Assembly: GCF_002368035.1 (NCBI RefSeq)
Contig: NZ_AP018222.1
Coordinates: forward strand, 1,797,836 to 1,861,835
DNA from: Nostoc linckia NIES-25
GTDB taxonomy: Bacteria > Cyanobacteriota > Cyanobacteriia > Cyanobacteriales > Nostocaceae
Direction of reading: 5' to 3'
DNA length: 64,000 nt
Shown here piece by piece: positions 8,551 to 16,022 of this stretch; position 1 is the first letter of the stretch, and each line of letters starts with the position of its first letter. The notes under the pieces are model-generated. The model was not told the origin of the DNA, did not search any database, and worked only from the letters and a program-made list of their open reading frames with translations. The position numbers and the translations under genes are program-made.

Positions 8551-8670
8551 CCAATACGGTTCGGTTAAAGGGGAAAGGGCAAAGGGGAAAGGTTTCAAAT
8601 ACATCCTTTACCCCTTAACCTTTTCCCAGACCACAAGAGAAGTTCATACTGCTTATCCGAACCGTATTGG
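8551..8670. mobile_element. 120-bp MITE-like element with 14-bp inverted ends and 8-bp target duplication
   Basis: The ends CCAATACGGTTCGG (8551-8564) and CCGAACCGTATTGG (8657-8670) are exact inverted repeats. GAGTTATT is present on both sides (8543-8550 and 8671-8678), an 8-base target-site duplication. The interior is a purine-rich/pyrimidine-rich inverted repeat with no reading frame. Confidence 0.85.
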
Positions 8671-8714
8671 GAGTTATTCTGTTTGTCTCCCCATCACCCC
8701 ATCCCCCCATCCCC

Positions 8715-9446
8715 CTAATCTCCCTGCGGATGCTCATCCCACAAGGTTGTCACTTCCCGTAAACTTTGATGATCGCCATTACCCAAAATGAGATGATCTA
8801 GTAGGGGAACGCCTAAAAACTGTGCCCCTGCTAACAACTGGCGCGTCAATTCTATATCTTCTTGGCTGGGTTCGAGGTTACCTGAAGGGTGGTTGTGGGC
8901 AACTATTACCCGCGTTGCGCCTTGACGAATAACTTCCCGAAAAATTTCACGGGGAGAGGCTAGGGTTTCGGTTGCAGTGCCAATAGTAATTACTTGCGTA
9001 CCCAGCAAACGATTTTTAACATCTAACAGTAAGACTGCAAAACGTTCTTGCATCTGCCACATCAAATCTTGACTGAGGGTAGCAGCAGCAGCAAGCGGAC
9101 TATCAATAAGTGTCCCTTCTGAGGGCCGAGATTGAAAAGTGCGTTTGCCTAATTCAATAGCTGCTAAGATACTTGTGGCTTTGGCGGGGCCAACACCCGG
9201 AATTTGCATCAATTCTGCGGGTGAAACTTCTCGTAGAACTGCCAAAGGATCGCGCTGATGTTTGCCCAATTCACTCAAAATATATTGCCCCAAACCCACA
9301 GCTGACAGTTTCCCTGGCCCTTGACCGGTGCCTAGTAGAATTGCGATTAACTCGGCTGTGCCTAAAATTTTGGCACCATACGTCATTAGCCGTTCGCGCG
9401 GACGCTCATTTGTAGGCAGGTCAGCAATTCTAAGGCAATATGTCAT
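8715..9446 (-). CDS. radC: RadC/MPN (JAB) domain protein
   Basis: The 243-residue protein has the RadC layout. The N-terminal part has LPTNERPRERLM and a helix-hairpin-helix segment (MQIPGVGPAKATSILAA). It is followed by the JAB/MPN metalloprotease-like domain with the zinc motif VIVAHNHPSGNLEPSQED. Length is normal for RadC, about 220-245 residues. Historically it was linked to DNA repair, but its biochemical role is unsettled. It stands alone between repeat-rich regions, with no operon partner. The ATG start fits the conserved N-terminus. Confidence 0.92.
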   Translation of the reverse strand: MTYCLRIADLPTNERPRERLMTYGAKILGTAELIAILLGTGQGPGKLSAVGLGQYILSELGKHQRDPLAVLREVSPAELMQIPGVGPAKATSILAAIELGKRTFQSRPSEGTLIDSPLAAAATLSQDLMWQMQERFAVLLLDVKNRLLGTQVITIGTATETLASPREIFREVIRQGATRVIVAHNHPSGNLEPSQEDIELTRQLLAGAQFLGVPLLDHLILGNGDHQSLREVTTLWDEHPQGD

Positions 9447-9653
9447 AGAAAACTCAGAGAATAGTCACCAAAGATGGAAGTATCTTTAGTTATCCCTTGT
9501 TTGCTATCTAAATTCTCTTTATTTGAGAAAATCTTTAATTTTGAGGATTTCTAGGAGTCATACCATTTTGATATGAGTAATATTTCGAGTTTAATGCTAC
9601 AGGCTGCGCGGAACACGGAAACGTTACAGCAATTTGTAGTTGAATAGGCCACA

Positions 9654-9882
9654 GTAGGGGCACAACAATGTTCATTGGTGTCAACTTAACGCGAAACCCT
9701 GATGAAAACGTGATGAGCGAGTTCTACTCATTTACCATCAAGATCCGGGTTACCCCACCCCGGCTTTGCTGACGCAAAACCTCCCCTCCCCGATGCCTTG
9801 GGGAGGGGCTGGGGGTGGGGTAAAACGATTGTGGGGCAATTTGAGCTTAAGTTGACACCACTGAACAATGTTGTGCCCTTAC
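9654..9882. mobile_element. Nested palindromic element, copy B
   Basis: The outer arms GTAGGGGCACAACAATGTTCA (9654-9674) and the complement ending at 9882 enclose a 183-bp inner element (9677-9859). The inner ends are GGTGTCAACTTAA and TTAAGTTGACACC. Most of the interior runs in the reverse order of copy A, so the inner element is inverted relative to A. The outer arms differ in sequence from copy A but keep the GTAGGGGC start. Confidence 0.8.
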
Positions 9883-9930
9883 GATAATTTAGTATTCAAG
9901 TATGTATTCCATCCAAATGACAAGCGCTGT

Positions 9931-10157
9931 AAGGCGGAAGCTGCTATAGGTTGGGCGGAACACGCAAACGTGAAGGCGGAAGCTCTTACAAGGAAGACAG
10001 AAGCTCTTACAGGGTGCGCGAAACACGCAAATGTCAAGGCGGAAGCTCTTACAAGGAAGGCAGAAGCTCTTACAGGGTGCGCGAAACACGCAAATGTCAA
10101 GGCGGAAGCTCTTACAGGGAAGGCAGAAGTTCTTACAGGGAAGGCGGAAACACTTAC
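9931..10157. repeat. 63-bp direct tandem repeat
   Basis: Units begin AAGGCGGAAGCTCTTACA at 9973, 10036 and 10099, exactly 63 bases apart, with a shorter first unit at 9931. Each unit contains a doubled 20-odd-base AAGGC(G/A)GAAGCTCTTACA module plus GTGCGCGAAACACGCAAATGTC. Because 63 is divisible by three, long frames stay open on both strands. A 131-codon plus-strand frame (9868-10263) would encode a 21-residue repeat. Its start lies within the flanking mobile element and no ribosome-binding site is seen, so I treat the region as a DNA repeat rather than a gene. Confidence 0.8.
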
Positions 10158-10228
10158 CTTTAACTGGTTGTATTTTACGTCTGATGTGAATTATCCAAAT
10201 CAACGAAATATCAAGAATTATCCGTCGT

Positions 10229-10257
10229 GTAGAGACGTTGCATTGCAACGTCTCTAC
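10229..10257. repeat. Palindromic repeat GTAGAGACGTTGCATTGCAACGTCTCTAC type
   Basis: A 29-base perfect palindrome with a central odd base, identical in its arms to the copy at 25786. It is followed at 10335-10455 by a further imperfect repeat rich in GGGGGAAACCCCC-like hairpins. Confidence 0.8.
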
Positions 10258-10479
10258 AACTAATCCACATAATGCGTATTTTATAAATCAATACGCTTCG
10301 GTTAAAGGCTAATTGTACAAAATTGTGGGTTTAGCAGACGCGACGCCAGTCGCTACAACGGGGGAACCCCAACGCGAGTTGTTCATGGGGGAAACCCCCA
10401 AGACCACACTCGCTCCGCAACGCGCTGGCTCATAAATCGGCGTCTCTACAAGTGTTTTGGTCTTATCTGAAATGTATTT

Positions 10480-11415
10480 TTATAAATACATTTGCGTTGC
10501 TTTGAGCATGTGGTAAGTAATTATTAACTGGGTGAGAGCTAGGGGGTAACTTTGGAGTGTTTCCCCAGTTGTACCAGCAATTTTGCCAAGTTCTGGATTG
10601 CTTTCGCGATCGCAAACACTTCTTAGATGCGGCATATCAGAACAGATAATATGCTCTAACTTATTCACCTGTTCTAAGGTGGCATGACCATCAACTTCTA
10701 AGACATCTACGGGTTTGCCCATATCCCTGTCTAGTCCCAGGCGGATGGCTGAATCGGAATTACCGCCAGAGTTAGTAATTGTGGTGAAATCTGGATGAGG
10801 AATTGTTGGACGCAGTACCAAGCGCACATTTAGATGTCCGTTGGTTTCATCTTCTTCTTCGCTGGGTGGGTAGAAACTAATAACAATATCAGACCATCCC
10901 CGCTGGGGACGGATATATTCTGCTGAGTCTGGTTCGCGCTTTTCTAGTTCTGCCAAGACTTGTTCGGGAGTGTAGCCCCGCTTTTGGGTGTCTCGTTTGA
11001 CTTTCCAGTTAGCGCGTAGGGTTTCAGGGGGTGCAAGGTAAACTTTTACGTCATAAGAATCGCGGGCGGCGCGGGTCGAATAACCGAGTAATCCCTCAAT
11101 AATCACGAATTTATTGGGCTTGATATACTGCGGTGGCTCGAATGTGCCTGTTGTATGGCTGTAAACTGGTTTGAGAATCGGCTGTCCTGTGCGTAGCAGC
11201 GACAGGTGTTGCTGCATAATATCTAAGTAGTTGCAGTCTGGGTGGAGGGCGGTGATGCCAATTTCTGCACGTTGTTGGCGATCGTAACGGTGGTAATCAT
11301 CTGTGCAAATCAGCGTGACATTTTCCGGGCCGAGTACTTGAGCGATTCCTCGTGTTAGTGTTGTTTTACCAGCTGCGCTGTCGCCTACAATACCAAGAAT
11401 TATTGGACGGCTCAT
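10480..11415 (-). CDS. Phosphoribulokinase/uridine-kinase family protein (PRK-like paralogue)
   Basis: The protein of about 311 residues has a P-loop GDSAAGKTT near its N-terminus, the ICTDDYHRYDR motif, and KPVYSHTTG as in phosphoribulokinase. A C-terminal region with EVDGHATLEQ follows. PRK phosphorylates ribulose 5-phosphate in the Calvin cycle. The usual cyanobacterial and plant enzyme has GDSGCGKST with a redox-active cysteine in the P-loop. Here that position is alanine, so thioredoxin control through it is not possible. I read it as a second, PRK-like kinase, or an unregulated PRK. The ATG at 11415 is preferred over a GTG four codons upstream because GGAGGA lies just before it. Confidence 0.8.
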   Translation of the reverse strand: MSRPIILGIVGDSAAGKTTLTRGIAQVLGPENVTLICTDDYHRYDRQQRAEIGITALHPDCNYLDIMQQHLSLLRTGQPILKPVYSHTTGTFEPPQYIKPNKFVIIEGLLGYSTRAARDSYDVKVYLAPPETLRANWKVKRDTQKRGYTPEQVLAELEKREPDSAEYIRPQRGWSDIVISFYPPSEEEDETNGHLNVRLVLRPTIPHPDFTTITNSGGNSDSAIRLGLDRDMGKPVDVLEVDGHATLEQVNKLEHIICSDMPHLRSVCDRESNPELGKIAGTTGETLQSYPLALTQLIITYHMLKATQMYL

Positions 11416-11645
11416 CCTTCCTCCCACAATAAAAACTAGCTTAGTAATAAAATTTTCCCGTAATAGTTTTAATTCTAGAAGGGTTTAAGCGAGTAACTCA
11501 AACAATGACTTGGTATGCAATATCTCTACACATAGGATAATTCAGAATTGGCAAGTAAAACATGGCTTGATGTTTGGCTAGCAGATGAATGTTGTTGTAC
11601 TTCGTCCTTGCTCAAATCCGTTTTAATGATAGATTTTATGTTAAA

Positions 11646-11770
11646 TAGACCTCTTGCAAAAGTCCCCTAACACCCCACCCCCAGCCCCTCCCCGCTCGCG
11701 GGGAGGGGAGACTTTGACCTAAGTCAAAGGCGGGGTGGGGTTCTTTTTTTTGATTTATGCAAGAAGTCTA
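11646..11770. mobile_element. 125-bp MITE with TA-type ends, copy 1
   Basis: The left end is TAGACCTCTTGCAAAAGTC and the right end is the near-complement ending GCAAGAAGTCTA, with TA at both extremes. A central CCCCTCCCCGC / GCGGGGAGGGG hairpin is flanked by CCCCACCC and GGGTGGGG. A second copy of the same length sits at 57140-57264 and a diverged one at 38894-39003. The TA ends suggest an IS630/Tc1-mariner-type target. Its last three bases (CTA, 11768-11770) are the complement of the stop codon of the neighbouring CoA-binding gene. Confidence 0.8.
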
Positions 11771-12187
11771 ATCTACTTTCAGCCGCAGATACTCAATTTT
11801 GATACACGCATCCATCACGACGTTGAGTCCTGCATTTAGAGCTTTTTGTGCTGATGGTTGATGCGAGATGCCCAATTGTGCCCACACGGTTTTAGCGTTA
11901 ACGGCAATTGCTTCGTCTACAATTTCTGGTAAGTATTCAGAACGACGAAATACGTTAACAATATCCACAGGTTCTGGTAACTGCTCAAGTGCAGCATAAC
12001 TGGGCTTTCCGTCAATTTCTTTAACTAGCGGGTTGACTGCATAGACTGTGTAGCCAACTTGTCGTAAGAATTGGGCAATTTGATAGCTGGTGCGATCGCG
12101 TTTATCAGAGTGACCGACAACAGCAATAATTTTGGCTTGGGTCAACACCTCACGCAGGGCATTATCATCTTCTTTCAAGTTTGGCAT
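11768..12187 (-). CDS. CoA-binding (YccU-type) protein
   Basis: The 139-residue single-domain Rossmann protein contains IIAVVGHSDKRDRTSYQIAQFL, GYTVYAVNPL and AKTVWAQLGI, plus the C-terminal VVMDACIKIEYLRL. This is the typical order of the CoA_binding/YccU family. The residues are those that hold the CoA nucleotide; the cellular role is unknown. The ATG at 12187 is chosen because the longer TTG frame adds eight non-conserved residues. The stop codon TAG lies within the end of a mini-transposon, so the terminal K-V-D may be an altered tail. Confidence 0.88.
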   Translation of the reverse strand: MPNLKEDDNALREVLTQAKIIAVVGHSDKRDRTSYQIAQFLRQVGYTVYAVNPLVKEIDGKPSYAALEQLPEPVDIVNVFRRSEYLPEIVDEAIAVNAKTVWAQLGISHQPSAQKALNAGLNVVMDACIKIEYLRLKVD

Positions 12188-12252
12188 GGTCTTATGACAA
12201 GGGAACTCCAAAAAATAATACCAATTTGAAAAAAGAATGGGACAGACGAATC

Positions 12253-12279
12253 GTAGGGGCGCAAAGCTTTGCGCCCTAC
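12253..12279. repeat. Unoccupied GTAGGGGCGC palindrome
   Basis: GTAGGGGCGCAAAGC and its complement GCTTTGCGCCCTAC form a 27-base hairpin. This is the same kind of outer palindrome that is split by an inner element at 8273, 9654 and 45616. It serves as the empty-site reference inside this window. Confidence 0.75.
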
Positions 12280-12383
12280 AGATTTTTGATCTGTTGCAAA
12301 GATTTTTTGAAATAGTAAATGTGCGATCGCTCCTTGATAGTCTTGCTGTTACAAGCGACTTCTCCCACGAGTTTTAATAGCAT

Positions 12384-15116
12384 CTAATTTCCTGATTTTG
12401 AGTCTTGCAAGCGAGTAGCTGCTGTCAGAATTTGTTTGCTTTCAGCATCTTCAGGTTTGAGACGAAGTGCTTCATTCAAATCTGCTACTGCGCCTTTGTA
12501 GTCTTTTTGTATGAAACGGAGTGACCCGCGAGCTTTGAGAGCTGGAAAGTTTTTCGGTTCGAGCCGAATTATTTCGCTAAAATCTGCTAAGGCCCCTTGG
12601 TAGTCTTTCTGTTGAAAGCGAACTCCTGCTCGTATTTGTATAGCCTCAATATCTTCAGGTTTGAGAAGAAGTGCTTCATTCAAATCTGCGATTGCGTTTT
12701 TGTAGTCTTGCTGTATGAAAAGGAGCGAACCACGAGCTTTGATAGCTTCAAAATATTTAGGTTTGAGTCGAATTGCTTCGTTAAAATCGGCTAAAGCTCC
12801 TTGGTAATCTTTCTGTTGAAAGCGGATTTCCCCACGATTTTTAAAATTGCTGGCATCTTCTGGATCGAGACGCACAGCTTCATTTAAATCAGCGATCGCT
12901 CCTTTTAAATCTCCCTGTGTACCGCGGATCAAACCCCTAAGTGAGTAGGCTGTGTCTTCTATGTATTCTGGATTTAAGCGAATTGCTTCATTTAAATCAG
13001 CCAGCGCTCCTTTTAAATCTTGTACGCCAAAACGTCCCGCACCACGGGTAAAGTACGCCCAAGAACTAGGATTTTTTTTAACAACTTGATTTGATAGTTC
13101 TAGCGCTTCTTGAAAACGTCCCGTTCCAAATAATATCAAGCTCCGAAAGATCTGAACGCTAGTATCATCGGGGTCTAATTTTGCTACTTGGTTAAAGGAT
13201 TCTAATGCTTGTGGGAATCGTTCTAAGCCAAGAAGTGTCAGCCCATGAAAGCGCCAGGCGGAAGTAAAATTTGGTTCTATTTGTTTAGCGCGATCGAAAG
13301 ATTTGACGGCTTCTTCGTATTCTCTACTAATCATCAGCACAAAGCCGCGTAAATACCAAGCTTGATAAAAATTCGGCTGAAGTTCAATTGCTTTTTCAAT
13401 ACCTACGATCGCTTCTTTTCTTTCTTTTTCTCCTATGGTTCCTTCTTGAGAGTTTCGTGCCATTTGCCAACCATAATTGAGCCAATCTATGGCATCTGCA
13501 TTATTTTTGGGTTTTTCGATTTTCAGTAAAGCTTCGAGAATTGAATTTGTTTCTTGGGCAGTCAGTGGCGGTGGTAAAGTATTCTCGACTCGCAACACAG
13601 GAGTCATACCAGCTGACTGGGCCCAACGCACAAAACTACGGATGGGAACTCCCCAACTAAAACCCAATGTAATTAAACGAGGCTGACCATTTTTGTCAGT
13701 AATTTTTTCCAGTTCTGCTGTTCCGTGAATGCCAATGACTCGGCCGCGAGTATCTAATACTGGGCCGCCACTCATGCCTTGCTCAGTCAAATTTGTATAA
13801 ACTAATTCATATCCATAACTCAAAGATAAAGAGTTCTTGGCTACAATAGACGCAAATATTTTGGATGCTACGTTTCCGGTTGTCAATTGGCGTTGTGTTT
13901 GAACATTTCCAGGTTTTTGTCCTTGCCATCCGGAAACGAAAATGAAGTTTTTATCTTTAACTATGTCGTAGTTTGCCAAAGTAGCGACGCGGTAATTTTG
14001 TTCGCTGGTAAACTGTAATATGGCTAAGTCTGTGTCTGGCACGGTTTTGAGATTATTGTCATTCACCCGGACTTGATGTTGTTTGCCATCAGGGGTGATT
14101 ATCTCTAAGACGGTGCGATCGCATTTTTGAGATCCTCGAACGACGTGTTCTGCTGTCAGGACGCTGTAGGTATTTCCCTGTTTGGCAATCATTACTCCCG
14201 ATCCGCTACACTCGCGTAAAGTCGGCACATCTATTCGCACCGTAATTTCTTCGGCGATATTGTTAACTTCATTGGCGATGGGAGGAAGGCTTGCGGTTGA
14301 GGGTGCGTTAGCTGCGGGTAAGGTTTCTTTGGTAGTATAACCAGGAGCCAACCGAGCAAATGTTTGGATGGGAATTCCCCAACTATAGCGGCTCATTAAA
14401 TCTCGTAAAGCTTCGGTCGGTTGGGAACCATCTTCATAAACGTAAGGGTTACCCCAAAGCGGATAGGCATGGATACCATTGATACCAATTACTTGTCCGC
14501 GACGATTCAGTATCGGGCCGCCGCTCATGCCTTTTTCAATTTCGTTGCTGTAGCCGATCTGATATCCTTCTTTAAAAGCTCGGTCTGGTACTAGTAGAAT
14601 TTGCCCTGCTTTGAAGACAAACCCCTGGGATTGAGACGGATTCCCCTCAAAGGGAAATCCAGCTGCGTATATTGGTTCGTTAACTGCGATGGTTGATAAA
14701 TTTCCCAGAGGGGCTAAGCTATAGTTTCCAGTAGCGCGGAACTCCAATAAAGCCAAATCCTTGCCCTGAAAGTTTACTCCTTTAACTAAATTGCCTTGGT
14801 AGATTTTCCCGTCTGCTGTTTGAATTTGAACGGGTTTGCCTGATTCTAAAACGTGTTGATTGGTGATAACCGTATAAGTTTGACCTTGTTTTTTGAGTAA
14901 AATCCCTGAGCCTCGGTTTTCACCAGATAAAATTTTTACGGTTATGGTTCTAGCCAGCTGTTTGAGTTGTTCTGGCGATCGCTCGGCATTTGCCTGTTGA
15001 GCATAAACTGTTGGGGAAAAAATGCTCAGATAAACAGTTTGTATAGGCAACGTCAACAGTATGCCCATCCAGGCGATCGTAGCCCGCGAGCGATTGAAGA
15101 TTAATTTTTGTTTCAT
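12384..15116 (-). CDS. Secreted protein with two trypsin-like protease domains and TPR repeats
   Basis: The 910-residue protein starts with a signal-like hydrophobic segment (residues 12-40, ending VYAQQA). Two S1-type serine protease domains follow. Domain 1 has His88 (NQHVL), Asp120 (KDLALLEF) and Ser198 (GMSGGP). Domain 2 has His324 (TAEHVV), Asp363 (DTDLAIL) and Ser449 (GMSGGP). From about 545 to 900 it carries tandem TPRs, seen as repeated ALADFNEAIRLKP-like helices. Both triads are intact. Export to the periplasm and protease activity with TPR-mediated partner binding is the likely picture. The next gene downstream of the start side encodes a COP23-domain protein on the same strand, a natural partner. 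Confidence 0.88.
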   Translation of the reverse strand: MKQKLIFNRSRATIAWMGILLTLPIQTVYLSIFSPTVYAQQANAERSPEQLKQLARTITVKILSGENRGSGILLKKQGQTYTVITNQHVLESGKPVQIQTADGKIYQGNLVKGVNFQGKDLALLEFRATGNYSLAPLGNLSTIAVNEPIYAAGFPFEGNPSQSQGFVFKAGQILLVPDRAFKEGYQIGYSNEIEKGMSGGPILNRRGQVIGINGIHAYPLWGNPYVYEDGSQPTEALRDLMSRYSWGIPIQTFARLAPGYTTKETLPAANAPSTASLPPIANEVNNIAEEITVRIDVPTLRECSGSGVMIAKQGNTYSVLTAEHVVRGSQKCDRTVLEIITPDGKQHQVRVNDNNLKTVPDTDLAILQFTSEQNYRVATLANYDIVKDKNFIFVSGWQGQKPGNVQTQRQLTTGNVASKIFASIVAKNSLSLSYGYELVYTNLTEQGMSGGPVLDTRGRVIGIHGTAELEKITDKNGQPRLITLGFSWGVPIRSFVRWAQSAGMTPVLRVENTLPPPLTAQETNSILEALLKIEKPKNNADAIDWLNYGWQMARNSQEGTIGEKERKEAIVGIEKAIELQPNFYQAWYLRGFVLMISREYEEAVKSFDRAKQIEPNFTSAWRFHGLTLLGLERFPQALESFNQVAKLDPDDTSVQIFRSLILFGTGRFQEALELSNQVVKKNPSSWAYFTRGAGRFGVQDLKGALADLNEAIRLNPEYIEDTAYSLRGLIRGTQGDLKGAIADLNEAVRLDPEDASNFKNRGEIRFQQKDYQGALADFNEAIRLKPKYFEAIKARGSLLFIQQDYKNAIADLNEALLLKPEDIEAIQIRAGVRFQQKDYQGALADFSEIIRLEPKNFPALKARGSLRFIQKDYKGAVADLNEALRLKPEDAESKQILTAATRLQDSKSGN

Positions 15117-15189
15117 GTTGCTTTTACCGCTTGCAAATTTCTATACAAATATGCTTAACGAGCATTCTGCTACTTAACTAACCTGAGTA

Positions 15190-15708
15190 TTAGTTTTGCC
15201 CCTCTGGTGCTTTTTCACTCATTAACATGCTCATATCAATGTATATTTGAGAAGAAGCATCTTCAGATTGCAGAATTGGGCCGCGAGCGCGATAACCAAT
15301 TTCTACAAGGCTTTGCAGTACTGAACTTGCGTCTTTATGAGATTTCAGTGTGAAGAGTAATTGACTGCAAGGGCCGCCGTATTGACTGGCGGCGCAGATC
15401 ACAGCTTGATTCCCAGAAATACCAGAAGTCAAGTAGTTCAAGATACCTTTTTCATAGGCACTCTGGAATCTGGAAGATACTTCTTGGCAGCGTATTTTTG
15501 GAGTGTAGTTGCCTAAAGTTTTAACCCAGCGAATCACGGGAATCTTCTTATTGTTGTAGTTTTTCGCGTATGTCGTCCATACGCCATCGTTACTTTTTTC
15601 ACAAAAGTAAGTTTTAGCTTGAGCAAAACTGGGTGGACTGGTGCTAGCAATACTACCCAGAGCAATTGTACCTGCTGTCAGTACTTGCAAAAATAGCTGG
15701 GGTTTCAT
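15190..15708 (-). CDS. COP23-domain secreted protein
   Basis: The 172-residue protein has a signal peptide (cleavage probably after SFAQA). The mature part matches the COP23 (circadian oscillating polypeptide 23) family: YFCEKSNDGVWTTYAK, PVIRWVKTLG, RCQEVSSRFQSAYEKGILNYLTSG, QAVICAASQYGGPCSQLLFTLK. It has four conserved-looking cysteines (C36, C74, C105 and C114 approximately) that could form disulfides in the periplasm. Its function is unknown. It is followed 73 bases later on the same strand by the double-protease/TPR gene, suggesting co-expression. Confidence 0.88.
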   Translation of the reverse strand: MKPQLFLQVLTAGTIALGSIASTSPPSFAQAKTYFCEKSNDGVWTTYAKNYNNKKIPVIRWVKTLGNYTPKIRCQEVSSRFQSAYEKGILNYLTSGISGNQAVICAASQYGGPCSQLLFTLKSHKDASSVLQSLVEIGYRARGPILQSEDASSQIYIDMSMLMSEKAPEGQN

Positions 15709-15854
15709 CGTTGGTAGTTCTCACTAAGATATGAGGAAAGCATAGATACTATGTATTTACCACAAAACCACAACAATATTACATTGTAAAATAATGTAAA
15801 AATTTATTCACGTATATAGCAATCCTATTTGATTTGTGAAAATCAAGAAGATTT

Positions 15855-15972
15855 AGATCCCAGACTTCTTTGAGGATGCAGCTGGCGAATCGAGGGCCAG
15901 ACCTCTCGTCTAGCCACAAATTGGTTTGTAGAGACGTAGCATTGCTACGTCTCTACATCGGGTGGAATGACT
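15855..15972. repeat. Half copy of a composite inverted-repeat element, with an internal GTAGAGACG hairpin
   Basis: AGATCCCAGACTTCTTTGAGG, GCAGCTGGCGAATCGAGG, CCACAAATTGGTTT, a perfect hairpin at 15928-15956 and TCGGGTGGAATGA follow in order. The same blocks occur in inverted order at 29382-29500. The copy at 29316-29500 has two arms; this one has only one, so it looks truncated. Confidence 0.75.
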
Positions 15973-16022
15973 TCACATAAAATTGGTATTATGTATTTTT
16001 ATTAGAAAACACCATTAATTTA

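Noticed and set aside
9931..10157. Possible CRISPR array
   Set aside because: Units are contiguous 63-bp direct repeats without unique spacers, and there are no cas genes.
9868..10263. 131-codon plus-strand frame with 21-residue repeats
   Set aside because: Its ATG lies inside the flanking mobile element and no ribosome-binding site is visible. The opposite strand is equally open because the 63-bp repeat has no stops. Listed as a DNA repeat instead.
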